Source of the DNA: Endocalyx cinctus
Taxonomy: Eukaryota > Ascomycota > Sordariomycetes > Amphisphaeriales > Apiosporaceae
DNA: 64,000 nucleotides
Reading direction: 5' to 3'
Assembly (NCBI GenBank): GCA_001600455.1
Contig: BCKC01000004.1
Span: forward strand, 2,046,001 to 2,110,000
Numbering within the stretch: the first letter of the stretch is position 1; each line of letters starts with the position of its first letter. Both the position numbers and the translations under genes were made by a program. Below the pieces are notes generated by a model. It did no database searches. It saw only the letters and a list, made by a program, of their open reading frames with translations, and was not told where the DNA came from. Positions 12,197-24,537 of the stretch are shown here, one piece after another.

Positions 12197-12212
12197 TACA
12201 TCCATGGATGTA
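12197..12212. repeat. 16-bp palindrome TACATCCATGGATGTA
   Basis: Perfect self-complement. The core ATCCATGGAT recurs in near-palindromic form around 13521-13540 and 32946-32966, always outside genes. Function unknown. Confidence 0.6.
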
Positions 12213-14035
12213 AAGTAAGTACCTGGAAATAATGTACGTACTTAAGAGGGACTAAACTATACGTTATAGCGTATCTGTTACTGGCACTTGGCACAGCGCT
12301 TGGGGAGCTTTAATGAGCAGTACAGTCCTGTACTCTGGTACTGATCCAAATCCCGTTAAAGTAGGGTAGTAGCGGGTCAAAGTATCGTAGCAATTTATTA
12401 TCCAAATCCGTACGCTCAACGGATTTTCCAATACCGGATATCACACCGCTTGCAACGAGGCTGGCCTTACGAGCCCCTTCCGGGGACGGATGAGCCTTCA
12501 AGAATTTTAATGAATTGGATATGTTCACGAACTAGTCCGAGCGACGGGAGGAAAAGTTGATCATTTTGACCAGGAGTAAAATTGACTAAAATTTTTAACT
12601 AATTGTTTTCTGCTGACGATATAGGACCAGACGCATTAAAGATCAATGTTAATTATTGAAAAACTAAGGATGACGATGGAGGGGAAGATGAAAACAAGTC
12701 CCTGTTGTCCAAACTTAATATACACTACACTAGCAAGACTGCACGGGGAAGAAGGGATTAGCTGTGCCATGATGTCAAAAGAGCATGCAAGATTGTTGCA
12801 GGATTTCTAATGGGGTGGATGATTTGCAGAAATGGTTCAAGTTCAAGGAGGGAAGTTGCAAAGTCTCCAGTAGCCCAGGCGCTGCAGTGTAAGACAAGTT
12901 TCTTTACCTTTCCAATCACAACGTTGTTCTTCTCGCTTTATCGACTTCGGGAAGGGCTTACTGTTTCAAGATCTGACGTAAGCCTAATAATGATGCCATT
13001 TTTTATGTACACAGTACAGCTACACTAAGTTGCGTCGACCAGAAACAAATATCCTGATCCATCCTCACCATATTTTTAAAGAATATCAGTCCTCTTCAAC
13101 TTCATGTCTGCCCTTTTTTTTTTTTTTTTTTTTCAAAAGCCAAAAACGGAATGCGGAATTGACCAAAATATAAAATGGTGAACCCTGAATAAACGGTTCG
13201 GATAATCATTTGGCCACTATCTAATTTAATCTGCATCATGTTCAATGTGCGTCCCGTGTATGCAATATCCCGATCTTTTTACAAATCAGTAAGCTTTTGA
13301 TGAAAATGGTTATACGGACCTCACTTTTATGAGATGCCATATGTATACCTGATATGGTATGGGAAAACACGCTATGCCATTAGCTCTGCTTCCCCCGTGA
13401 ATACCATGGATTCATTGGGTTTATTCGAACGATTTGAACTTCATTATAAATCTATAAAGTGAGATTTCTTGGTGCCGGTACTTTGATATTTAACTCTAGA
13501 GCTTATCCCCGGGGTCATATCCATCCATGGATATGAATCTATATCAAGAGACTCGCTCCCCTACGTGATACGTCGTCCTCGGGAAGGGGCCTCCCACGAT
13601 TTGGCCAAGGTAGTCGATTCGGGGCCTGCGATTAAGGGTCATAGTTTCTAATCGAAAATACCGAAAGAAGAAAAAAAGGCAGCTGTTTCATAGGTATAAC
13701 TGGACTGATATCAATACTAAACATACAGTTACTACCAAGTAGATACATCTTCAAGAGATCTTGAACGATACACATGGGAAAGTACATCGCCATTGACCAG
13801 CATATTCTCACATGTCTGTGTGTTAGTAAACTTCCACACCTTCAACTATCACCAACGTCCAAGGACAATGCTCTTTTCGAGCTTCATCCGGCTCTGCTTC
13901 TGCTTTTACATTTACCTTCACTTACCTAACAGTCTCCAATTTTTGCCGTGACTCTATCAAGCTTTTCTTGGAAAATAATCACTCATTTCATCACTTTATC
14001 TTCATCTGCTACTTGAAATTTTGCTGGTTCTGAGC

Positions 14036-17000
14036 ATGCCCCTCATTTGCTGCAATTACACCCGTCGAGACATAGAAGACGAACCAAGTCAAGAGACAAT
14101 TGAGCTTCCGTCCCGTCCTCACCCTGCAAGGATATCTAAAACACCGTATCCCATAGCCCAGGCATCAGTATCGGCAATACCCAGCGCACAACTACAGTCA
14201 TTAACAAATGCTCAGATGCATCCAGAAACCGTGGACCCGAATATCTTCGAGATCGACGATTCCGATGACGATTCCCCTAGTACCAATCGTAGAGACACAA
14301 GTTCGAGACCACTAGAAACGTTTACGACCAAGCTCATCAGGCGTTTATCTATACGTCCGAGACCTAAGCGTCGATCGCTGCAATCTCTCGGTACCAGTGA
14401 AGAAGAGGTTGCCCGACGTGCCGAGTTGAAACGTCTAATGCACAAAAGAATCCAAGAAGAACTGAAGAGCGAAGCAGAAGAAGAAGAGAGTGAGCATGTG
14501 TCCAAAAGTGCTAACCAATCCAACCAGGATTCATCTTCACAGGCTGAGCTTCCTAGTGGGGGACCTAGGGATACTATTGAATTTACTGTCTCGGGCGTGG
14601 AGCCTCCTGGAATCGACATCCCCAGTACTCCGCTCCCGGAATCAATCAACCCTCCTTCTCCGATTGCTAGCAAACCAAGGGAGGATTTAAGAAGACGAAG
14701 CAGTTTCCCAGACTCTTCGATATATAGATCCTGCGAGAGCTCATCACCAAGTCGTCCTGGGTCGATCAGACCTCGTGGCTCTTTCTCTCATTTACCAGCT
14801 GTACCACAGCTCACCCCTGTACATCTTTCAAGTGACAGCCCAGCCCATGCCAGGAGATTATCATACAGCCCCTGTCAGTTCACGAGCCGCTCTAATAATT
14901 CTCAACACGCTGGCAAAGAGGATCTTTCTTCGCCACCTAAAGACAAAGCCAAGAAAGAAAATGGAAGCCAGGCTAGTGATCAACACCAACACGACGGGCA
15001 GCTCCAATGTCAGCCACCCGCTGCTTCTGAGGGTTCAAATCAATATCCCAGTCGCCTTGAAGATGAAGAAATAGACCCTCTGGATAGAAGCGAAGCTGAA
15101 AACGAATACTATGGTGATAGTTTTCACGACCTAAGCAATCACAGATACTCACCTATGGATATGTGGTTGCGGAGCCAAGAACTTCACTCGAGCTCGGTGA
15201 TTTCTAGTCGTAGAAATAGCGACGTTCCCCCTGATGAAATTCCACCGTTCCAATCGCTAAAAGAACGAAGCGTTATCAAACATAACAGTCAGACTCAAGG
15301 ACTAGCTGAGGACCCTCATCCTGGCGAAGAAAAGATTCGTGGAACATGGCTAGAATCTTGTAACTTAAGTGTCGACAATGAGCGAGGAGCGGCTGACTCT
15401 CCGAGCAACGAATCATTGGCTTTGAGACAAGTTGTCTCGCAGGTGAACAACGCACTTACCACTAAATTTGATCAACATCAACCATCTTCCTCTTCTCGGT
15501 ATTCTCCTTCCCCACACAAAAGTCAAGCCAATAGTAGGCAACCGACTCCAGAAACGAATCGCGATAAAATACGAGAAAACGATAATACATATTTAGCTCC
15601 TCCTCACAGTAAGTAATAACTTTCTTCAAAACTGCAATCATTCTAATAGCAGTTTCATAGATCTCTTGAGCCATACCAAGTCGCCGAGCTTAGAGAAATC
15701 GGACACCAGCTCATACGGAACTGCCCATAGCAGTATTCCGATTCTAGAAGTCCAAAATTGGCGACAGCTAACTGCTGAGACCGGTTCTATTTGCATGTCT
15801 GAAACGGCAAGTTTTAAGCAACGAGAAGAAGAGCTGAGATCGATCGAGAAACGATTTCATAAGACAAAGAATGGCCAAGGCCCTATTAATCCTATTGAGA
15901 GTAGATTTCGTGAAGAGTTTGAAGAGGCTTCGAACATGAGTAACGGTAAACGATCAATACTAGCCAAACTTCACCTTTCATTACCAAGAAAGACTAAAGT
16001 TAGAAAGGTAGAGGGAGCTGGTGAAGATGAAGAGTGCTGGAATTTACAGGTACCCAAGAACACGAACCGGAGACCACCGATATCGTTTAACACAAATACG
16101 AAAGTTCCGCTCTACAGAAGTGCTATAGGTATATCGCAGAGAGGAGACGGACTTGAAGCGGATCAACATGAAGGTAAACACATGGCGGAAAGCCTCAAAA
16201 ACAGTGGGAAAACCAGTCTCTCCGTCAATAACGAGAAACTCCGCGCGGTCTCTCACGATCACATTCTCGGCTTGAAGGAGGAACGCCAAAGTCACACAAG
16301 AGGACTAATGTCACAACTACCGGTATCGAATGAGATGAAGTCGGCGCGAGAATATGACAATGGACCGCTTAGTGCCAATCAGGGCAACCAACTTCATAAT
16401 AACGGCATGCTACCAAGAGAACATTCAACCCCTGAACCTCTGTCGCAAGGTCGTACCAGAGTATTAATGCCGCCAGCATCATGGGCAAAATGGCCATCCC
16501 ACACACGTGAGCAGAGAACAGGGCCAGCAGGAACAGATGACGCGGTCGCCTCTATTGATTTTGCATCATTAGGAAAAGCCAACGACAAAACGACTCGCTC
16601 TACCGAAAGAGGTACCGAGCAACTCGAAAGTAATGAGGAGCCGAAACAGCGGAAATTTTCAAACCAATTCAGTCGAGCCGTAAAAGAGGGATTTGGTAAG
16701 ATAATTCTTAGGAAATCGCCATCAAACCAAGACCCTCAGCAATTGGCTCGGATGCACGATAAGCCAGACGCTCAAGGATATTCGGAATACCCAGAACTAG
16801 AACTTCTCCGCACTCCAAGTTCATACCGAGAAGTTCAAGCTCTCGGGGAAGAGATCAACCACATCAGGCGCATTTCAGTCGCCGCCAACATTGGACAAAT
16901 GGATATTAACAGAGGCGGTATGAGGTCACCCTTCGGCCCACGCCTCGGCGACGAGCTCCACAAGAAGCAGCGTGGAGGAAGCACGTCTCCGCTACCGGAT

Positions 17001-17366
17001 ATAGACGAGTTAATGACGACCCCTCGACGCACTCCCCGGTTATCGCCCAACAACCAAATTTTTGGAACCCCTTTTGGAACGCCGGAAATCTTCCGGACGC
17101 CGCAATCGCACGTTTCGTACGAAGACTGCGTGCCGAAACATATGTTAAGCGAAGACGACAGCGATCTGGGAGAAGTCGAAAGAGGAGATATGGGCTCGGC
17201 GAAAGGATCGAGGTCCAGGATCAACTTAGGACCACCGCCCAGTTTGAGTCTTTCCGCGGACCCCGGTACTTCTACCGCTAGAATCCAGACGGTGAAAATG
17301 CTCAAGGGAGCAGACGTAGTTGTCGACCGGCAGAGTCAAACTAAACCAACTAGCAAAGCTGACTAG
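14036..17366 (+). CDS. large, mostly disordered Ser-rich hypothetical protein
   Basis: I do not recognise a family. Two exons: 14036..15608 and 15661..17366, split by a 52-base intron (GTAAGT...CATAG). They join in frame (CAC A|AT) to 1092 residues. I start at the ATG at 14036 (MPLICCNYTRRD); the open frame extends slightly upstream only through a TTG. The protein is poor in hydrophobic residues and rich in Ser, Pro, Arg, Glu and Asn. Visible parts are two cysteines at positions 5-6 (possible lipidation, speculative), an Arg-rich stretch near residue 110 (RRLSIRPRPKRRS), a charged helix near 130-155 (EEEVARRAELKRLMHKRIQE), two RF-centred charged helices early in exon 2 (IEKRFHKTK, ESRFREEFEE), and TP-rich segments near the C-terminus (TTPRRTPRLSP, FGTPFGTPEIFRTP) that look like proline-directed kinase sites. 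A scaffold or cytoskeletal or signalling role is possible but not shown. Confidence 0.8.
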
Positions 17367-20363
17367 ACCGACGAAGGACACACAAATCCTGAGATGGTAA
17401 ACGAAACACAACATTCGTGAATTATCCTAGCTTTGGAAGATAAGTTAAGATCCAATAGTCGATAATCAGGAAAATTCTTGGCTGGAAGGGGGAGAGCTTC
17501 CTATTTTTCAGATTAAATTGAAATGTCTTTAGCTCGTGAAACAGAGAATACTGTATATATTCTTGTCTAGCACATCAATGTTACTTTCTCCGAAAGGGTA
17601 AGACATCGGGGATCACAAAATAAGGGGTCAGGGATGTACACGCGCTTGCTATCCCGTGGGAGAAGCGATGGCTTGGCGCCAGTATTTCAATATCTGGCTT
17701 TGTTTGTGGTCGGTCATTAACAGGTTTGTGTATCGTTCTCGGACTAACAGAACAAGATTACTAAGTACTCAGGTACTATTACCTAGGCTATCTAGAAATA
17801 AAAGTGTCTGTATATCCTGCGTTTCCCCAGACGGAGCCAATGAAAGTCGAGCGAGCGCATATTATCATCTGAATCAAAAGCACGAGAATATTGAGAAGGA
17901 GGTGATACATTATAGAATTTACAAGACTAATACGTACGTACGGTTATTGTTTATTGGGATTGCTTGGCTTCATGATTATTTATACTTCTTTTGTAAGTCA
18001 GCTAACACAATGCTCTATATGTGGTAAATGTAAAACCAAAACTCCTAAACAATGAAATACGACGCCGTAGTTGATATTGCCGATCATATAATTATCGGCG
18101 CGCGAACCGGGATCCGAACTACCGGATTCCAGGCAATGTGACCAGTCAGATACTTTCTTGTTGGTGTGAGCTTTCCATCTCGTGCAGGATCAAGGTTGAA
18201 GATTCGGCCTGGTACGACTTCTTTTTTTAAGAGAGATGGATACGATAAAGTAAGAAAACCGGTGAATGACGTGTATCTATACTAGTATGAAGAGTAAGAT
18301 CGGAATAATTATTTGGATTTTTGGGAGTGAGAAGAAGGGGGGGGAAAGGAAGGTTAACCGGGACTCGCGGTCATTGAATATTATTATGACGAACTCATCT
18401 CAGCTCAGCAGCTCAACCTCAGCTCACCGCTTTAGACGGGAAGAAAGGTTATACGTTGGTTTTCTTATCGTATAACTGGACGCAAATACTTTCCAATAAT
18501 TAAAAAAAAAAAAAAAACCCCTTCTTACCTAAAGATGAGTAAGTATGATGGGGATACACGCTTGATAATTCACGATCTCCGGTTTTTCCAATTGTTCGCT
18601 ATTTATCTCCATCCCAACTTCAATCACGCGGATATAGGAGAGGTTTATTACTCTGACCGGATTAGAGGATATGTGACGAGTTTTCTTTTCTCTCTCTCTC
18701 TCTCTCTCTTTCTCTCAAAAATCGAATTGGCTCTAATTGAATTAATTTCCTTGTTTATTCTGACATAACGATGTGCTGACATGTTTTCGTGTGACCACAC
18801 CTGACATGGTACAAAAAGAAAAAAGGCCGAGATCGATCCAATCTTACCTACGACGAACCGCCAGCTCGGTGGAGCGGTTTAACCTAACTATTCTTCATCT
18901 TAAAACCAATCTTCAGCCCCAGCCCTATGGGCTTGTCCGAAACGCGAGGTAATGATTGGGTCACTGGTCCAAATCCAACTGGGGACTCTTTTTTTTTTTT
19001 TTCTTTACTAAAGTAGTTGCCTGCCTGCCTGCTTATCGGTCTGACCACCATGAGAAGGGTTCGCCGCAGCGTACCAGCACACGTGTTGAACCCGTCCAAT
19101 TGGTTCCCAAAAAGAAAGCTAACGAGACTCCGATACATAACGCATGCGCATCGGTGACATTTCCCTCGTCTCCCAAACGGCGCGTACTCGGTAGTCAGAT
19201 TTGTGACGTATTAATAGCGAATTGACTCCTTTCTTTTGGCTTCATGTTCCTAATAATAAAGAATAATAATATTAAACCGACGGTGATGAGACCAGAGTAC
19301 AGTTAATGCGTGGTTATCGATTAGGTCTCTTCATTTCCCTTTCCGGCACCTCGTGCAATCTTGACTCACCACAGATTTTCGGAAGCGTTCACCTCGAGTT
19401 CCGTCTCACTCGGATAAGAGGGAATGAAACCCAGCGTAGTGTCGCGGGCGTAAGGTGGCGTTTCTTTGTTTGGGATGGTTACCTCAGCCTTGGGTACGAT
19501 ATTTTTACCCCCTTCCCTTTTAAATGATTGCGTAAGTAGGCTGGTAGGTATTGAATAGGATGGATGACAGGGGAAGGGGGGATGTAATTATCGACAACAA
19601 GTATGACGCCGATCTTACTCGGTTTTATCGGTAGTTAGACCTGGTCTTTCTCACCCGACTCCCATCACGCCTACTGAGGTCCCATGGCCCGATGCTACTA
19701 CTATCTACGTTATCTGATAAAAATAAAATTATTTGCTAAAGTTAGGTTAGATAGGTAAATGGGATTGGTTATCACAGACCCATAAGGACCGATGAATACT
19801 TCGTATAATGCTTACCTACCTAGGTAGTTAAAGTTCATCGGAAAAAGTAAGCTGCACCTTGTGCGATGGTAGGAACCTCCCCCGCCGCCACATGAGATAT
19901 GATGGGACGATAAACGCTAGCTTTTTCTTTTGGTGGCTTTCGTAAGATCGTTAGGCTCGAAACTACTAGCCCTGATATGATCGACATTGGCTGGAAGGAC
20001 GACGGCGATCCACGATGAGGTGTGGGGGATCTGCTGCCATTGGTGTGTTCAGCTCTGGTAAGAGGCGTTGGTTCAGGCTGAGCAATTACAGCTACGCATG
20101 ACCATACGACTTTTATTTTGTTATTTTTTACCCTATATAGGATTTATGACACGAGAAAACAAGATGGTAGACTTAGGGGAGAGAGTTGTGGCGGGGGATT
20201 TAAAGGGATAAATGATCCCTTGCCTGACTGTATCTTGACTACCTACGCCGTCCACTTCCTCTTTGCCCCGTAGATCTCGGGAGAACTCTTCGAAAATCCC
20301 AATTGCACTTCTCAATATACCTACCTTGATACGAATAAAAAGACTATAGCCAAGATAGTAATA
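17367..20363. other. 3 kb intergenic region before the laccase
   Basis: AT-rich DNA with a (TC)n run at 18689-18709, poly-A (18501-18516) and poly-T (18988-19002) runs, and the palindrome CTACCTAGGTAG near 19816. A tRNA-like patch near 18095-18160 fails to fold (see rejected items). Frames at 17656-18027, 18266-18768 and 18884-19527 show no protein family. An undetected first exon of the laccase could lie near the right end. Confidence 0.45.
18689..18709. repeat. (TC)n dinucleotide microsatellite
   Basis: About ten TC units in an intergenic pyrimidine tract. Confidence 0.75.
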
Positions 20364-22803
20364 ATGGGTTGGGTCAAAGTGACATACGAGTTCATCGTCC
20401 GCGTTGCGGGTCTTGATGCCCCTTGGTCACCCTTCCTCGGTTCCAATGGCGGGCTGGACAACATCCAGCAGCCATTGACTCCACCAGACCACGTCGCTTC
20501 ACCGCAAGTCCCAGCTCCGGTACCTGGAGCATTTACACCGACCATCAAATGCGAATATCCGGAACTGGAGGCCCAGGGATGGGAGTTCTGCAACAGCGAG
20601 ACGGACCGGGAATGCTGGCTCCGAAATCCCGGAGAGGCCCAGCCCGAATTCACACAATGGGATATCCGTACTAACTGTAGGTTTACATCTTCCATTATCC
20701 TATATCGATAAAAAAAAAGGGTAATAGCTAACCTTAGTTTAGATGAGTTCTACACGCCAAAGGGCGTCACACGAGAGGTAAGACTTGATATACCCGCGGT
20801 ATTGTATTTCGATGGTCGACTAACTTGACGAAAAGTATTGGGTAGAGGTTAGCGAAAACCCAGAGGTACGTCCTAATTAAACCTTGTCGAAATTTCGGGT
20901 TATGTTTTCTCAGTATTAACACGCACGTATTAGCTCCGACCCGACGGCGCGAACAAGACGCTCGGCACCTATTTCAACGGCACCTACCCAGGCCCCACGA
21001 TTGAAGCCTGCTGGGGCGACCAGCTCGTGGTGCACGTCACAAACAACCGACCAGGGAACGGAACCACGGTCCACTGGCACGGCATCCGCCAGCTGGGCTC
21101 GAACGAGATGGACGGCGTCAACGGCATTACGCAGTGTCCGATCGCCCCCGAAGACTCGTTCACGTATAACTTCACCCTCACGCAATACGGACACACTTGG
21201 TATCATAGTCATTATTCCTTACAAGTAAGTTTTCATCATCATCAGTAGAGACTAATCAATGTGCGAGGGGGATGGTAAGGTAAAAAAAAAAAGAAGAGTG
21301 ATAATGACCTAACACCACTCACTCTCTAGTACCCCGACGGTGTCGCGGCACCCCTCGTCATTTACGGACCGGCGAGCGCGAATTGGGACGTCGACCTTGG
21401 CCCCATCATGATCACCGACTGGATACACAACACCTCGTATCTCGCTTACGAGGTAGAGATGAATGGAGGTGGCCCGCCGTCCGACAGCATCCTCGTGAAC
21501 GGTAAGGGACGCTATAACAACAGTGGGGAGTATTTCGAAACCACGGTGACGCCGGGTAAGAAAAACCTAATGAGGATCATCAACGGGGGTGTTGGTACCA
21601 GCTTCGTGTTCTCCATCGATGATCACAACATGACCGTTATTGCAAACGATTTGGTTGCCGTAGAGCCATTCAACGTCTCGGAGCTTGTCGTTGGTATAGG
21701 TAAGGCTTCCTCTACCTCGTAACTCGGCGGCAAGTATTGGTCGTCTAGCTAACGAGTTTCGTCAATGTAACAGGTCAGAGATACACCGTGATAATTGACG
21801 CGAAAGACCAGACGGATGGCGACTACTGGATCCGCACGACCCCAGCAGTGAACTGCGACGCGTTCAACGGTACAGCTGACAACCGAACCGCCATCTTGCG
21901 GTATAACAACGCCAGCACGGCGATTCCGCAGACGCAGAACCAAACCCTAAATACGCTTTGCGTGGACACGGACCCGTTGTTGCTGAACCCCGTCGTTCCT
22001 TGGCTGGTAGACTTCCACCCGCGTAACAACGTAACGGAGGACACCTACTTCATCGAACATCAAAATGAGGTCGATACGGCCTTAGGCCCGCCTGGTTTCC
22101 CCTACGCCCACTGGCAACTGGGGTCTCAACCCATGTGGCTTGACTTCAGCGAGCCTACAATCCTGAACGTTAATGAATCCCTGGGTAATCCAAACTATAC
22201 CGTAGTTCAAGGTATGCATCTGGTTTTATTTTAAACGTGGCGGGATAAGTAAGAATAATGATGATGATAATCAAAATTTGCTGATCCGAATTGAAAATTG
22301 ATACAGAGGACTTCGAGAGAGGATTTATATATCTCGTCATCGACGCGAGTACAGTCCCGAAACTGTAAGTACTTGACTGACTTACGAGATACCTTTACTT
22401 TTTTTTCTTTTTTTGCTAACTTTCAAATCAAAGCACGCACCCGATGCACCTCCACGGGTCCGACTTCGTGATCCTCGCGCAAAACAACACGGCCGGGTGG
22501 GATCCGCTGACGTCGCCGGCGCAGTTCAACTTCGACAACCCGCCGCGACGGGACACAGCGATCCTATCTCAGGGAGGATTCATCGTGATGGCGTTCCGGC
22601 CGGATAACCCGGGCGCGTGGTTGCTCCACTGCCACATCGCCTGGCACGCCAGCAGCGGACTGGCGCTGCAGATCTTCGTCAGGCCCGACAAGATGCGCGA
22701 CTACAACGGCGACCTGACCGAGACGAAACGCGTCTGCGAGACGTGGAAAAACTCGCCCATAGCGTCTCAGGTTATGGCGACGCAGGAGGATAGCGGTATT
22801 TAA
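20364..22803 (+). CDS. laccase (multicopper oxidase, ascomycete type)
   Basis: Oxidises phenols or related substrates with reduction of O2 to water, normally extracellular. Eight exons: 20364..20676, 20743..20777, 20836..20865, 20934..21224, 21330..21699, 21774..22211, 22307..22364, 22434..22803; 634 residues with all phases consistent. Exon 3 is a 10-codon micro-exon. All four copper motifs are present: HWHG (about 173-176), WYHSHY (about 215-220), HPMHLHG (514-520) and HCHIAWH (577-583). The T1 cysteine is C578, with leucine ten residues on (L588). The protein ends in DSGI, the C-terminal DSG[LIVA] plug of asco-laccases. Oddity: the N-terminus ([19 protein letters not shown]) is a poor signal peptide and is followed by a long Pro-rich stretch before the usual CW domain start, so the true 5' exon with a signal sequence may be upstream. 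Converges on the MFS gene. Family certain; start uncertain. Confidence 0.92.
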
Positions 22804-24537
22804 GGAAATTTTTAGGGTGGGAAATATAAAATTGACTAGTTTATACAGAGAGAGGGAGAGAAAGGACTTATTTCTGTTTGTTTAGAGGGCCGTTGAAATA
22901 CCACTAGTTAGAATCTTGCACGAACGTTAAGTTAATGTATGTTGTATTTAAGAAGTCTTTTAGAAATGTATTGCATGGGTAGACTGTCCAGCACAGGAAT
23001 AACTAAGGGGGCAAATCAACCGTCAAAAAGAAAAGAAAGGTTGTATAGTAAATGTACATTACTCTACTCTGTCTTAGTTTGAATTATTCTTTATTCCAAG
23101 GTGATGTGTATACTGGTGCAAAGAGGAAAATTGACCAGGGGGTCTAAAATGTCAACGTCCCGTCAACTTATTAGACCCCCTGGTCAACTGCGAGCTCCCT
23201 ACTCTCCGTGACTTGACATAAGAGATACTGAATTCCATTAATATACTACCGAATCTTCACGAATAAAATATTTTAACTTATATCGCGTTTTTTTCTCTCT
23301 CTGTCTTTTCGTCATATATAAGTGTATATATACTTTTCTTTATATATCCCAATTAAGAAGTTTGAGGTAAGTTGATAATTCAGAAAGAGGATATTTCGAG
23401 AACAGGTTGTTTTCAGAAAGCCATCTTTATCCTTTCTAACAAGTCCAGTGCATGATAATGCTCAGAAGTCTAGAGTAATATTAGCTCTAAATATGAATTT
23501 TCAGCTAGAAGTGATTTTCATCCTTGACTAGGTTTATAAAATTTGAAATGTACATATACCTATAGGATTGCAAATGCTCGTTCTTGGGAACTTTTCGCTG
23601 GAGTTTTCTGTTGCGCAAGCTACTGTATCCATACACTCGGCAATGCAAACTTCCACGGAAATGGTCCCTTAAACAGAACTAGTCCACCACTTTCTAGATC
23701 TGTTCTGCAAACTTCCACAACGAGAAAAAGCTCTCCGTGTCCCAACGCAGTGGCATACGTATTGACTTGCAACGGCGATTTCGGAGAAAGATTTTACTTC
23801 CCGTGTTCGCATCGATAAGGTTTCGACGGAGTTAGAAACAGCTTCATCTTTGATCTGATGCGTACGAAAGATGGTTTGAAATAACTTCTGCCGCCTTCTC
23901 TTTGAATCGTGCCAGTCAGGTTGTCTAGGAAAAACACCGCGTGATACCTTCATCGTGGAAAGGTCAAAAGAAGGATATCCATAAACGCCAAGCTATGCTT
24001 CTTTCATCATCATCTTACTAGGGCCTTAAGGATACCGTATTCCAATATATATTAATACATAGGTAAACTGCGGATATATCCCACCAACGTGAAGCGCTGC
24101 AGCCAGGTAGTTGTATTTCTTTAATAAGCCACATTTGTTAAACGATAATCCTCGATCTCACAGTTGACTCTCGAGGTCAATTTTCACATTAGCCATCCAC
24201 AAGTGATAACTACTGATTCTGTAAACTTTGTCAATTTCCATTCTACCTATATAAATTACCCCCCCTGTTTAAGTCTAGTATTAATAAAAGAGATAAAAGA
24301 ATTCGTAATATCTCTAAAGTAATAAAAAAAGGAAAACGCATTCTCAACTCGTGTACGTCAATTGCTTTCATACTCTTCATACTTGCCTCTTTGATTTGTA
24401 TGTGAACGTCATTACTTACCATCATTATATATCTCTCTTGCGTGTATCCGACCAATTATCAAACCCTTTCCCCCCTATATCTTACTCTTAATCCCATTTC
24501 CATTTTTCACATTGATCAGTTAATAACCCCAAATTCG
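22804..24537. other. intergenic between convergent laccase and MFS genes
   Basis: Contains the 3' flanks of two convergent genes, a perfect 17-bp inverted repeat (23131-23187), AT-rich DNA and no convincing gene. Overlapping frames at 23543-23818 (+) and 23669-23953 (-) are unrecognised and probably chance. Confidence 0.5.
23131..23187. repeat. perfect 17-bp inverted repeat with 23-base loop
   Basis: The left arm TTGACCAGGGGGTCTAA (23131-23147) is exactly complementary to the right arm TTAGACCCCCTGGTCAA (23171-23187). The loop contains two further GTCAAC copies. It lies about 330 bases after the laccase stop codon. It could be a transcript-end hairpin, a MITE fragment or a binding site; no target-site duplication is seen. 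Confidence 0.85.

Larger units (their letters stand above)
10996..14035. other. 3 kb intergenic region
   Basis: Apart from the MET6 leader, this holds AT-rich DNA, an A-run followed by a T-run (about 11583-11621, able to fold back), a T-run at 13114-13133, and the palindrome TACATCCATGGATGTA at 12197-12212. Frames at 11832-12020, 12028-12294, 12310-12528 and 12810-13028 are short and show no recognisable protein. I see no gene. Confidence 0.5.

Noticed and set aside
18095..18160. tRNA-like patch on the - strand with AGTTCGGATCC resembling a box B
   Set aside because: The T arm does not pair (GGTAG against CCCGG), the invariant A58 position is G, and no matching box A or cloverleaf can be drawn. 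At best a decayed tRNA remnant.
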